Assembly (NCBI GenBank): GCA_011109175.1
Contig: RDEW01000029.1
Coordinates: 690,402-754,401 of the forward strand
Direction of reading: 5' to 3'
Length of the DNA: 64,000 nt
Source of the DNA: Dicyema japonicum
Taxonomy: Eukaryota; Dicyemida; Rhombozoa; Dicyemidae
This document shows, piece after piece, positions 1-10,896 of the stretch (position 1 is the stretch's first letter; each line of letters begins with the position of its first letter). The translations under genes were made by a program, and so were the position numbers. Below the pieces are notes generated by a model. The model made no database searches. It saw only the letters and a program-made list of their open reading frames with translations, and was not told the DNA's origin.

Positions 1-760
1 CCAGACCTGCAGTTGATACAGGATTCTCTATTTTCGGTTCTGGGCACTCAGAAGAACTACACGCATATGAAATACATGGTAAATGTGGTCCTCCACAGAA
101 GAAACATCTCTTTGTCCCATTGCAATGTCTTGTAATGTGTCCGAAATATTGACAATTAAAGCATCTTGGGAGGTGTCTTTTGGCCCAGTCACAGTCGATT
201 TCCATCCATCCAATTCGTCCAACTCATCATAGGTAACCAATATTCTGCCGGTATGGGGTGGATATAAGTTGATAATAGTCTACAATTTATTCCCTGTCGG
301 TTTTAGTTTGATTTGAATAATCGCAATACGATCATTAACACTCCACACTTTGAACTCTCGCTTTGTCAACGAAGGAAATCCATAGTGTCAGCATTTACAC
401 GGTAGTAACATTAGGTGGCATTTTCCATAAACTTTATCGTGTCCTCAACTCTGTAGCGGTCTAGGTCTTCGCACAAGGTGTTCGTAAGTACGTATTCATG
501 TTGAAGGCGTCTGTGATGAACTGAGAGACATATCCAAATGAGTCGTTGCTCTGAAGCCATGTTGAAAATCTGGAAATTGTAGAACACAGAAATTAACATT
601 AACACAAGCTTCTCCAACACTTTTGAAAAGGCGCAAGTTATGGAGACTGAATGGTAAGAGAATAAAATGTCTTTTGATTTTCCAGGCTTCAGAATTGGTG
701 TAATCAGTTAGCACGGATTATTTGGGAAATTCTAATTTAGAGTGCGTATGGACGATATAT
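1..760. other. Unassigned sequence at window edge
   Basis: I see no recognisable gene, RNA or repeat here. Short minus-strand open stretches (28-240, 411-620, 496-714) have no motif that I can name, and they overlap in different frames. This could be diverged LINE linker sequence, because the next 250 bases are a LINE B fragment, but no diagnostic residues are visible. Confidence 0.4.
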
Positions 761-762
761 GG

Positions 763-1047
763 TCATTTGTTTGCAATCCGGTTTTTTTCAAGGCATCTAT
801 TTTTCTTGATGTTTGAAGATAGGATTGAATGTTTTGTAAGACGATCGGGGATAAACATTTTGTCGGCTCTCAGGATTATCGAGGTTAATATCTGAGCTCC
901 TTTGTCTTGTCGTGCGTTAATCCAAGAATTGAAAGAGACCTTTTTACTGGTATCTGAACAGATCCTATAAAATTTCTCTAAAACGACAGTATCAGGTGAA
1001 TAAAGTACAAATCGATTTTGCGGCAGAAATCGTAAGGTGGTTGGCAA
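763..1047 (-). pseudogene. LINE B linker fragment (CR1-like)
   Basis: A 94-codon minus-strand stretch contains the block ILTSIILRADKMFIPDRLTK. It aligns with the linker between endonuclease and reverse transcriptase in the better copy at 49.9-52.6 kb (ISAAIQKADHIFIPISSYKK). The match covers only this linker, so it is a broken piece lying beside, and not continuous with, the longer LINE B relic that follows. No catalytic motif is present. Confidence 0.55.
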
Positions 1048-2880
1048 TCAACCAATCGTATACAATATTTACTTTCGTCTGGGCATTAGCGGTTGTGACT
1101 TGCGTCAAAGATCGCGCTTTGCAAGGATTAAATAATCCGACAAGATAGTAAAAAAGGAGTCTTAATCTCCGTCTGTTTGTAAGCCTAAAAATAGGTTGAA
1201 AAGAGTCGGAGAGAGGGAAGAACTCTGGGATACTCCATTAGGTAGTAATCATGATCTGATGACTCTCCCTGGTCTTCCAGAGAGAAAGTTAGCGAGCCAT
1301 AGCTTTAAGAAAGCAAAAAATCTTCCCAATGATAAGTTTCCTCTGGACTGTGTCAAAAGCCTTGTTTGTGCATGTGTGGTCGGAGAGGATAAAACCATCA
1401 GCAATAAATTGAGATAACTTAGTTAAATGCGTAGTTTTTGATCTTCCAGGACGAAAACATTATCAGAAACCAAGTCGAGGAAGATTTGGTCATAGTACAA
1501 GTTTTTCAAGAATTTTTGATAACGTGCTGGTTAGGGAGATGTGCTTGTGTAAACATGTTCTCCTCCGGTTTTCCAGCTTTCAATATTATTTTGATAAAAG
1601 AGTTTTTTCCAAATCTTGGGGAATAATGTTGTAGTTAATAGACAGGTTATATATTTTCGTGAGATAGTCAATTGCACAGTGGCCTAAATTTATAGATGAA
1701 TTGAAGATACTTTGTCAGGCCGCAGGCCCGTGAACATTTAATCGAACTATGACAACTGTGACTGGCTTATCTAAGTGACTGGCTTATGTAAGAATAGGTA
1801 AGGTTCCTTCTTCGGTTTATAGGAATCCACCTTGATTTCCTGGTGGTTCGAGAATGTTTAGAAGATTATTCCAGCGTCATGTCTCATAAGTAGGTAGGGT
1901 GTATATGACACATGTGTTATGGATAAGACTTTTCAGTTCCGTTTTAGTGTTTTCCAGAATTGACAAGATGGACTTTTTTTTCTTTTTTTGATACTTTTAT
2001 TGAGTTACCTGATGGTCTTCTAAGACTGAAAATCAATTAGGGGCATCATTCTATAAGGTTTCTTAGTATTATCGGGTAAGTGTGCGATTATATATGGTAG
2101 GAATAAAATTCGTAATCGGATGTATTTGTGATGAGATTTTTTGGCCAATTCTTTCCAACAAAGTTACTTAAACCAGACAAATCAGCCTTCCTATAGTTCT
2201 TGAATCTGTGACTTAAGTCTGCTGTCTCCACTGTCGTCGAAATCTTCTTAACTTAAGAAGGATGAGATTGTGGTCAATAGAAATTCACATTCTATTAACC
2301 GAATTCTGCTAAAGAATGGGAACATAAGGTAAAATCCGGAGATGTAAGACTCGCTCCTTAATCGCTCCTTAATAGGGTTCTTGTATGTAAAGTATGTCCA
2401 TTAAAGACAATTAAATCAATAAGACCATTTGCGATAAACACGCCTCCGTTTTCAAAGTTTTTGAGCAAACCAAAAGGGGTGCACATTAAGGTCGCATATT
2501 AGTAAATTCTTCAGTGTTAGAAGGTGGAGTAGATTGGGGGTGTATGATGTTGGACATTATTTTTATGGAGGAATGTACAAGTTGATCAAAGTAATCCAAA
2601 AAGATGGAAATAGCTGGAGTTTTATTGTAATCTGCTTCATAGTATTGTCTGAGCCAAAAAGCTCTGATGTTCGTATATTTACTTCCATAAAGATTTTTTT
2701 TCACAATAATGAGTAGGCCTCCACCTGAGGATCAACGTGTATCCGGAGAAGGAAGATGTTGGCGTTGAGAATAAAATTTTGGATTTCTGGATAAGGTCAG
2801 CTCGACTTTTGGAGAGGAGAGTCCGAAGTTCCAGAATCTTCTTTCTAATTATCTGATGTATTTTTGATTTTTTTGATTTT
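1031..2880 (-). pseudogene. Degenerate CR1-like LINE (family B) copy
   Basis: Reading on the minus strand from 2880 down, the order of parts matches the other family B copies. An APE endonuclease N-terminus (KKILELRTLLSKSRADLI, then a YTLI block) lies at about 2730-2860, the linker at about 2150-2260, the region before the RT domain at about 1700-1980, and the RT block equivalent to NGVPQGSPLSPILFNLF at about 1195-1260. Frameshifts and stops separate all of them and the YADD motif is not readable. It is clearly older than the copies at 16-18 kb and 50-52.6 kb. No 2A motif survives because the 5' end is missing. Confidence 0.65.
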
Positions 2881-3310
2881 TTGACGTCCCTCTTAAAAAG
2901 TATGTCTGAAAAACACGAAATTTGTAATATAAAAGACTTCTCTCTTTTAACGTTCAATGTCAGAGGACTCTCTAGTGCCTGGAAAAGAAAAGAACCATGT
3001 GAAGACCTTTCAAAATATAAGATATCAATCGGATGTCTCCAAAAGACCAAAATATCGAAGGAGTTTGAAGAACAAACGGAAAGTTTTAGTTAATCTATCT
3101 CTCTGGGGGATCAAAACATTACGGACTTGGATTCGCTGTAAGAAAGGACCTACTCTGGCGCATATACCTTTACTGGACAATCAATGAAAGGATTTGGATT
3201 TTACAAATAACATTGGACGATCATAAAGTTATCTTACTATTATTAACGAATTTGCTCCACCTAGTGGATATTATTATTATAAGCAACTACATAGAATCAT
3301 ATAAACTATA
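2881..3310 (+). pseudogene. LINE A endonuclease, N-terminal half (interrupted)
   Basis: The plus strand encodes FSLLTFNVRGLSSAWKRK and then SIGCLQKTKI, the first two blocks of an apurinic-type (APE) LINE endonuclease. The usual catalytic glutamate of the QET block is lysine here. A second frame continues with HYGLGFAVRKDLL and INERIWILQI, typical of the next endonuclease strands. The reading is frameshifted. It stops at about 3300, where a LINE A copy on the opposite strand begins, and similar endonuclease coding resumes on the plus strand at about 5200. I infer that this is the left half of an element split by that insertion. Confidence 0.6.
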
Positions 3311-3313
3311 ATT

Positions 3314-5179
3314 CTATTCGTGCCGCGTCTGAACAATCCTCTTAATTAGCCTTTCCCCTCCCCTCCTGTCCGATGCCAAGTGCCGCAGACTACTAAGGTC
3401 TTCACCGTCCTTTAGTAGTCTGGTTACTGATCTCAGGTCACCATTAAGGACTTCCGGAAGAGTTATTCTTGGACGACCTCTGAACTTCTCCCCTGACGTA
3501 TCGAAGTATTCTTCCATGACGACGTTTGCTGGCGTGTCTTGTTCCAATCTGAGAATATGGCCAAACAATCTCCAGCGAGCCTTCATGATCATGGTGCTCA
3601 GAGGTCCGGAACCGCATCTTCTATATAAATTTTCACTCCCTACACGCATTGGCCACTTTAGTCCCAAGAGAGACCGAAGTTGCCTTCTGTGAAAGGAGTC
3701 AAGGTTTTGTTCGTCCGTTTTCGAAATTCCCCACGTCCCAGAGTTGTATGTTAGTATGGGCCTCACGAACGCCTCATACAACCTGAGTCGGAGTGATGGC
3801 CCGACCGAGCATTTTCTTATCCAACATTTCATAAGTTTTTGCATAGTAACCGTAGATAACAATTTTCTTCTTGCAATGTCTTCGGAGTCTCCGAGAAGAG
3901 AGCCAAGCTTTACGGTCTTCCTCCAACATTCACTATTGCGTAGTTCCATCCGCTTAATTTCAACAATATCCGTTTTCTGAACATTCAGTGATAGACACCA
4001 TTTGGCCAAACAGCCTGATGCAACCTCCAAGAGACGTAAGAGTGCTTCTTTGTCAGTCGAGATAAAGTCAACATCATCGGCATACACGATCTCCATAATA
4101 TCATTGTTGTAATACTTCCGGAGGTCTTGCAGAGCCGATTCAAGGTATATAGCAAACAATACTGGGGAAAGGGAATCTCCTTGGGGTGTGCCCACTGTTG
4201 AAATAATTTCCCGTGACAAACATTTTCCAATACGCACTCGTAACCTCGTGTTTGATAAGAGTATCCGTATCAGAATAACCGAGTCCTTATCCAGGAAACT
4301 TTCAAGCACTTCAATGAGTTTTCCCCGACGGACAGTGTCGAAAGCTCTGGTCAGATCAATTCCAAGGATAGTCTTTGAGCTCCGGAATCTTTGTTGAATA
4401 GCACATTGCCATCTATGGCACCATACTACATCAGCCGTTGATCTCCCTGTCCTAAAACCACTCTGGCTCTGGGCCAAGTACCCGTCCACCGGCTCTTGGA
4501 TCCGATTAAGAGTAATTAGGGCAAGGATCTTCCTTAAGGTGTTTAGAAGGATGACAGGGCGCAGGTTTTCAACTGGCCCAGGGGGTTTATTACCTTTTTG
4601 AACTGGTACTAGTATCCCCTTTCCAATTTCTGAAAAGTCCTTGTTTTCTATCATGTCATTCAGCAATTTTGAGAGTTTATCTGCAAGTTCTGGAGGGCCA
4701 AATTTTAGCAATTCAGATGGTATATTATCTGGTCCTGGAGAGCGCCCAGATTTAAGTTTCCTTATCGCCATGCAAACCTCCTCCGGTGAAATGATCCGTT
4801 CAAGTGTTGTGTTCTTAGGCGTGAAATCTGATTTTTCTCCTTTTACAAAGAACAGTTGTTCAATATGCGATGCTATGAACTCTGTCTGTTCTGCAACATT
4901 TCCTATTGTTTTTCCATTTCTGTCATGCAAAATAAGTTTCACTGATTGGCTCTTCCTCCGTATTAGTCGTATAGCCATGAATGTCGCAGCATTGTCTTTA
5001 AGGTTTTCTACCTCTCTGATCTTACTTTCCAACTGACTAGTGTGATGTAGTCTGTTTAGGAGTTTGATTTTTCTCTCAATTTGCCTTCGTTCTTGTTTCA
5101 GTTTGCAAACAGTCTGAGGATCGATAGTATTTTCGGATCTATGCCTTAAGTTCTTCTGCAAATTCAATAGGGCTGACAC
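3314..5179 (-). CDS. Reverse transcriptase of APE-type LINE (family A), 5'-truncated
   Basis: An uninterrupted 621-codon minus-strand frame encodes most of a non-LTR reverse transcriptase. Visible RT blocks in order are SGRSPGPDNIPSELLKF, LRPVILLNTLRKILALI, QSGFRTGRSTADVVW, LGIDLTRAFDTVRRGK, VGTPQGDSLSPVLFAIYL (about residue 328) and the catalytic box YADDVDF (about residue 367). The C-terminal block LYEAFVRPILTYNSGTWG and a terminal RGRPRITLPEVLNGDLR stretch define family A in this window. No endonuclease lies in frame upstream, so the copy is 5'-truncated and cannot move by itself. The open frame means it inserted recently or is well preserved. The stop is followed directly by AT-rich sequence that reads as a very short 3' UTR. 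The clade (RTE or a neighbour) is not settled by eye. Confidence 0.88.
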   Translation of the reverse strand: MSALLNLQKNLRHRSENTIDPQTVCKLKQERRQIERKIKLLNRLHHTSQLESKIREVENLKDNAATFMAIRLIRRKSQSVKLILHDRNGKTIGNVAEQTEFIASHIEQLFFVKGEKSDFTPKNTTLERIISPEEVCMAIRKLKSGRSPGPDNIPSELLKFGPPELADKLSKLLNDMIENKDFSEIGKGILVPVQKGNKPPGPVENLRPVILLNTLRKILALITLNRIQEPVDGYLAQSQSGFRTGRSTADVVWCHRWQCAIQQRFRSSKTILGIDLTRAFDTVRRGKLIEVLESFLDKDSVILIRILLSNTRLRVRIGKCLSREIISTVGTPQGDSLSPVLFAIYLESALQDLRKYYNNDIMEIVYADDVDFISTDKEALLRLLEVASGCLAKWCLSLNVQKTDIVEIKRMELRNSECWRKTVKLGSLLGDSEDIARRKLLSTVTMQKLMKCWIRKCSVGPSLRLRLYEAFVRPILTYNSGTWGISKTDEQNLDSFHRRQLRSLLGLKWPMRVGSENLYRRCGSGPLSTMIMKARWRLFGHILRLEQDTPANVVMEEYFDTSGEKFRGRPRITLPEVLNGDLRSVTRLLKDGEDLSSLRHLASDRRGGERLIKRIVQTRHE

Positions 5180-5199
5180 TTCCGGGTGACGCTGACTGC

Positions 5200-6250
5200 T
5201 AGTGGATATGGATCAATAAAAAACATGCAAAAGTTGGAAATCGAATCACTATAGAAGAATCATTCATTGGAAGACATGGAAGGGGAAAAAGGAACATTGC
5301 AGGAACTTGTTAGCTAGCTTTTGTCAAGCAAATAACCTATTCCTTTGTAACACATCTTTTATGCACTTCAGCAAGACACAGGACAACTTGGTCAGGCAAT
5401 AGAACTAAGTCTGACGGAAGCATTGCGAAAATCTACAATCAAATAGACTACATTATTTGCAGACAAAAAGACCGCATATTGTCACTGATGCCCGTGCTTG
5501 ATGTCACTGATGCCCGGAGGGTCTATAATTGACAGCGATCACAAGATGGTAATTGCCAAAATGTCCTTAAAGAAACTTATGGGTTTACAAGGGATAAAAA
5601 GAAAGTGCAATGGACACACAGAACTGCGGGAGAAGGGATTCGATGTAGACCATCTAAAAAAACGACACTATCCAGGGAGAGGAATTCAGAAAATACCTGG
5701 ATGAGGAATTAGAAAAATATCAGTAGATTTGGCACCGCAAATTGCGTGGACCTTGGTCAAACATAATATCATGATTGCTGCGGATATATTGCATGGAAAA
5801 GAAAAGAGTATACAATGCTTTAGTGAGGCCAATCTTATTATATAATGCCGGTACATGGCCATGTACTTTTTGACTAAGATTAGTATAGATGATGGAAGAT
5901 ATCTTAACACACTAAAAAGCAAGTTAATAGTAAATAACTAATTAGGTCTATCGAGTTACCACAGTCCCTGACAGTGATCAGTTATCCCCAAGACCACACA
6001 AGAGAAGAGAGACGGAAACATCCACGGGGATACCCAAAAGTTAGTTAATTAGCCCGACCTACTAAAAAGTAGCAAGCCACCATCAGCCTCCCAGACACGA
6101 TTATAGACTACTCAAATAACTCAATGAATTCTTCCTGGACGGGGATATCCGAAATTGGATTACAGCGATAAGGTCATTGATGCTCCATACTTTTTGTAGA
6201 CGATCAGCCAAATGTATACTGATTCCAAAACCAAGTCACAGTGCTCCACT
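5200..6250 (+). pseudogene. LINE A endonuclease C-terminus and RT remnant (right half of interrupted element)
   Basis: Plus-strand frames encode KVGNRITIEESFIGRHGRG (5238 on), then YNQIDYIICRQKDRILSLM and SDHKMVIAKMSLKK at about 5440-5570. These are the final endonuclease blocks, including the catalytic SDH. Most of the RT is missing, because only the late motif YNALVRPILLYNAGTWP follows, at about 5808-5860. Frames change repeatedly. With 2881-3310 it forms one plus-strand element whose middle carries the opposite-strand LINE A copy, and which also lost most of its RT by deletion. Confidence 0.65.
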
Positions 6251-6299
6251 TCAACCAAATAGTCTTAATAAAAATCTTTGGAATGTGTGGTGTTGTTAT

Positions 6300-7480
6300 A
6301 ATTAAACGATGGAAATAGAGATGAAGTTCTCTAAGAAAAGGATGATTTTTATATGTTGATAAACTACAATAATGATTATTATGATTTATTTAATTAAAAT
6401 GAAATTATTTTATTAATGAAATACATTTCCTATACTAATTATCATTTATTCTTTAAGGATTTCCCTGAGTGAATAGTTGTCAATGAGAGGCTCGAAATGG
6501 AAAGCTAATGACACAAGTAATGTCACAACCCAGCTATTTCCTATTCTTCGCATTTAGTTTTTGTTCAAATTTATTTTTAACCCTGTTCCATGCTGCTCAG
6601 TTGGAAATTCAGATAATGTGTCTATGTTGATCTAATTACTGTTTGATAGCCCTAATGGTATTGGCATAAAGTTTAGGTGTGTCCTAATTTCACAGCGAAT
6701 AACGCTGGAAGATTTTCCTGCGATCCGTGCGGGTAGTGAAAATCTGGCAAATGAGACCATTACCTGCGTCCAAAATAAAGACAAGACACGCTACATAAAT
6801 CATTTTAAAGGGAAAATATTTGAGTAATATTTATAATGATTTATGAAAACACACTCAAATTAATTTTTGTGACCAAATTACCATTAAACCAAAATTAAAT
6901 TATACCAAATGTTAATCCCTATTCTTTACTTTAAATCTGAAAGAACACAAAAAATTATCTTCCCTTCAGACATAAATTTAATTTTAAATCGAATCACCTC
7001 CCTCTAAAATATAAAAATATAATAACCCTCTCTGAAAGTATTACATATTCATCTTGAAAAGTAAACGAATAATATTTTCCAGATATCAGTGTGCATCCAA
7101 AACACTCAATTTTTCTTATCCAATCCAAATTTTTACGATTGATAAATTTAACTCCAAATTCTCCGGTGAACAAACTGACGTTAGAATCTAATATGTATAT
7201 CAAATTACAAGATTTGATCTTTACATTTATGAAGAATATACGTCGTGAATTACTCGCTATTATTTGAATGAAATTGACAAAAATTGTGTTATTGTTACGT
7301 TCTAATATTGCTTATTTTTTAATTACCACAATTTTTAAACCGAATTTTTCTTGAATCGACAATAAAGAATAAAATCCACGAAATTACGACATACATTTAA
7401 TTTAAATTTTATTATAATTTAAGTAAAATTTGGTTTGCCAATAAAAAATAGAAATAGAATAAAACAATATATCAAAAGGA
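6300..7480. other. AT-rich stretch without recognised gene
   Basis: Very AT-rich sequence. A 69-codon minus-strand frame at 6994-7203 has no motif that I recognise. I see no tRNA, terminal repeat or transposase motif. Confidence 0.4.
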
Positions 7481-7489
7481 TAAAAAGTT

Positions 7490-7860
7490 AGAAATTGTTT
7501 CCCGAACTGGATAGTTCCAGGATGTGATGGCGTCTATAATTTCTTCTTTAAGATGTTTAAATCTTTCCATGATGTAATTTTCAATGAAATGGTGAATGTT
7601 TTAAATATGGAATCTACTCCGGGGGATCACCTACCTTGTTGCGAAATTTAGTAATCCGGATTCTCCTAAAGATCTATGCCGATAAGATGTATTCCATCGC
7701 TCTAAAACTGATGAAAAAATGTATTAATCAAAAACTTGTGGAATATTTGGGCGAATTTAATCTCCTCAGTGAGACTCAATTGGCACAAGAAAGATGCCTA
7801 AGGAATAATCTCTCATTATTGAATCACTCAATATAGTAAATAAGAGTGGTAGATGTCAAA
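7490..7860 (+). pseudogene. RLE-type LINE (family D) RT fragment
   Basis: Across frameshifts the plus strand reads WIVPGCDGVYNFFFKMFKS, then ESTPGDHLP, and ends with KKCINQKLVEYLGEFNLL and ETQLAQERC. These match, in order, CDGVYNFFIKSF, EYTPGDWFY and YIESYDLLSDNQLGTRR of the intact element at 30169-33393. Only about 120 residues of the RT fingers region remain. It is a small, old fragment of the same family. Confidence 0.7.
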
Positions 7861-8284
7861 ATCCGAAATCTGACGTAAATCTTCCTTTTCTGAATCCGGT
7901 ATGTATAAAAAAATATACTTTAGTTATCTCATCGATTTTATGTATAATTATTTTTGCTAACACTTTCTGGAATTTATTCATTAAAATAACTAATAATTTT
8001 TCAGTCTTTGTTTTGGCTTCAATTTGTTCTTTTTCTAATAAGCGTATGTTATTTTATAGCGGCTTATGATGTTTGATGTCGGTCATGAAGATAATACCGA
8101 ATACTCTTGTAGTGTGATGCAAAAGTTCGCACAGTAAGAATTGCAGCTTCACAACTGCCGAAGTGCCAATCATAATCTGGGCTGGTTGCAGCTGTTAGAT
8201 AAGCCAGAGAAGAACTGTACTGCACTCTAGGTACAACGTTAAGCGACGGAAAACGAAATCCAAGCAATGAGTCGAACTTCTCCT

Positions 8285-8420
8285 TTTTTTACGAAAACCA
8301 GTAGTTTATTATTATTACCCCAGGATCACTTGGTCAAAGAGAAAGAAATAAAAGTTCTCAGCTAAGTGATCCCAGAGTGACAAGGAAGAGGACAAGTCCA
8401 GCGGGGTCTAGAGTCCTGTG
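8285..8420 (-). repeat. LINE 3' terminal hairpin tail
   Basis: Perfect inverted arms GGATCACT (about 8323-8330) and AGTGATCC (about 8367-8374) flank a short loop and are followed, on the minus strand, by a TAATAATAATAA tail. The same architecture with different arm sequences ends other LINE copies here (15942-15990, 18376-18421, 29546-29587, 47289-47329). It is therefore read as the 3' end of a minus-strand retroposon whose body is not recognisable. Confidence 0.55.
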
Positions 8421-8569
8421 CTCCTTCTCTCATCGAGTGTGGAATCAGCTCAATTTTTATATGTTTATAGATATTTCGTTAGTATATTAAACAGAGGGCA
8501 GCTCGGTAAAGTGATATGTGACTCACCTCTCTTGTGATGATATTTTGAAAAAAAGAGTTTCCCCTTCCT

Positions 8570-8790
8570 TATCTTGGCGACAGGAAATACTAAAAGGACT
8601 ATTTACTCCGTTTGGGGATATTCCTGGTCAGTTCAAACTCAAGCCAGTAATTGGGCAGATTTAACTAAATTTAAATTTATTGAACAAGAAAAACAACGTC
8701 ATAACCAGAATGAAAAAAAATTCAAGTGGTCTAGGCCTCCCTCAACAGTCACATGCTTGGACTTTCATCCGACATCTTGATTGCACGTTT
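8570..8790 (+). CDS. Possible exon of a WD40-like protein
   Basis: A plus-strand open stretch ends in STVTCLDFHPTS, which looks like the start of a WD40 repeat blade. It is preceded by a polar, Lys/Gln-rich segment. I found no second blade nearby, and the frame stops just after the motif. It may be one exon of a host gene or chance. I do not assign a function. Confidence 0.2.
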
Positions 8791-8799
8791 GTTAATCGC

Positions 8800-9560
8800 T
8801 TTTCCATAGTTTTCTTTTCAAAACGATGATTGTATATATATTTGTTTCCTCTATATATTATCCATATTGAAGCAGTCAGAGACAACTGCTCCTAAGTTGA
8901 ATAATCTTCACTTGAGAGTCGTTAATGCTGTTAATTACTAAATTAAATTGTTGTCAAGAATCACTCCCCAAATGTCCTTGGATAAACCTCCTGGTTAAGA
9001 AGGATGACCTATACAAAGACGAACTGTAAGAGACATTGTAAAAGTGCTTAACATTATATGTGACTTTTATAATAAAATGAATCATAGGTTTAATGGGAAT
9101 AAGTGACCTACGTGGGGTATAATGTTTGAAATCTCACAAGTAACAAGAATAAAAGATTACAAAAGATTACAAATCAATAAGGTGAAACCAACACAATTCC
9201 GTCCCCTCTAATAAACAGCATGTTAATATCTCTTCGTTTGATCTATTAATACAACAAGCATATTACACGTGACATTTCTTTCAGTGATTTATTGTCAATT
9301 TCTACTGAGATTACCTTCTCCTGTACTTCTGATAACACCATATTGAGGTGTTGGTCGTATGCCTGTAGTTTGCCTGATATTTCTCTGTTATATCTCATTT
9401 TTATTAGTATTCTCTCGTTTAAACTTAATTTTAATAAATCAAATGGGTCTTCCATATTTGATATTTGCTCCATGTTGAACAGATGTTGTTATTTTTAAAT
9501 TATTAATTTTAATTTAATTAATATATTTAATTAAATTTTTGCATAATGGTTGAGGCTGGT
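8800..9560. other. No recognised feature
   Basis: AT-rich sequence with short opposing open frames around 9246-9498 and no motif that I can support. No terminal repeats are visible. Confidence 0.4.
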
Positions 9561-9569
9561 GACGCATCT

Positions 9570-10896
9570 CAAATTGCACTAATGTCTTTTCACTCTTTTC
9601 AAACTTTCTGTTCACGTCGTCGATCAAAAGGAGGTCACTCTGCCAGGATCTGAAACGATACAACATTACTATCTGCTGCCTGCAAGAGACCAAAGTCAAA
9701 GAAGGACTTAACGAACAAATTGCTGACCACGACCTTATCTTGCTTCCTTCTATATTACAAACCATAGAACCGATCAATCTCAATTTACCTGCTGGAAGTT
9801 TATGGAATAAATTCGTAAACAAAATAAAAATCAGTGGCTAATCACACGATTTGGACAATTCCCAAAACCTTCAAAAGAATACACGACCACATATAGATCA
9901 CCTCTCCCATTTACAAAAGGATCTACGTATCAAATGCATGAACACCCCCAACAAAGTGAAAGCAGCTGAGTTCAAAATCCGAAGAAACAAAATTATGCGA
10001 GAAATCATAAAAAAATGTCAGATAAACCACGAAACAGAGCTACAAAACCTTGCAAATGAAGTGGGAATGTACAAACACGAAGCGCAAATGTATGCATCTG
10101 TAGTAAAGATGCTATCGCGAAAGAAATCCGAAAATCTAACAATTCATGACGAACTCGGAAGAACTATTTACAACAACCAGGAACGCACATACATCATAGC
10201 TGATCACTTCGAAAAATATTTCAATTTTAAAAAAGAGGAAACGCTTTATCCATTTGATGGAGTCCCGAGAAAGCTATCACCAGAAATAACTTTATTGGAA
10301 GTTAAAAAGGCTGTGACCAGACTAAACAACTCAAAAGCACCAGACCCAGATAATGTTAATGCAGATCTCATAAAATACTATCCTGAAGAGTTTCAAAAAC
10401 TCATCACTCGCATTGTTTCGAAAAACACTCCAGAATTAACATCGAAATCAAAAAATTAATCTTCTTACATAAAACGGGGAAGAAAATAGGAAAGCTAAAC
10501 AGCTTAAGACAAATCATACTACTCAACTCACTACGCAAAATTCTATCTCTAATCGCTCCGGACAGAGTAAAAACCCCACTACGTGGATTTATCGGAGCTA
10601 ACCAAAGTGGGTTTGTCTCTGGAAGATCAACTTTCGATGCCGTTTGGATCCACAAATGGATGTGTGCTTAATGCCAAAAATATAAATAGGAGTGCCACAT
10701 ATTGGGAATCGACCTATCTAAAGCATTTAACTCAATCAGCAGAGTCAAGATGATACAAATATTAACACCACTACTCGAGGAAGATTCCATCAGAATAATT
10801 CGTTATCTAACCTCCTCCACTCAACTATTTATCCAGCTCGGAAATCAGAAATTCGGAATAAACAAGGGCGTTGTTTTTCAAGGTACTCATTAATAA
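9570..10896 (+). pseudogene. LINE A copy with internal endonuclease deletion, cut by a Helitron
   Basis: The plus strand encodes an endonuclease N-terminus (SSIKRRSLCQDLKRYNITIC, CLQETKV with the catalytic glutamate kept) at about 9610-9710. It then jumps to a 202-codon open frame (9851-10459) covering the linker and first RT blocks (KLSPEITLLEVKKAVTRLNN). After a frameshift come LRQIILLNSLRKILSLI, NQSGFVSGRSTFDAVW and LGIDLSKAFNSISR. It stops at INKGVVFQG, the spot just before the expected GTPQGDS block. That is exactly where the Helitron 3' end begins at 10897. Most of the endonuclease is missing. The rest of the RT is not found beyond the Helitron. Confidence 0.75.

Noticed and set aside
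5497-5705. An independent small gene at 5498-5704
   Set aside because: SDHKMVIAKMSLKK is the end of a LINE endonuclease, so the frame belongs to the broken plus-strand element.
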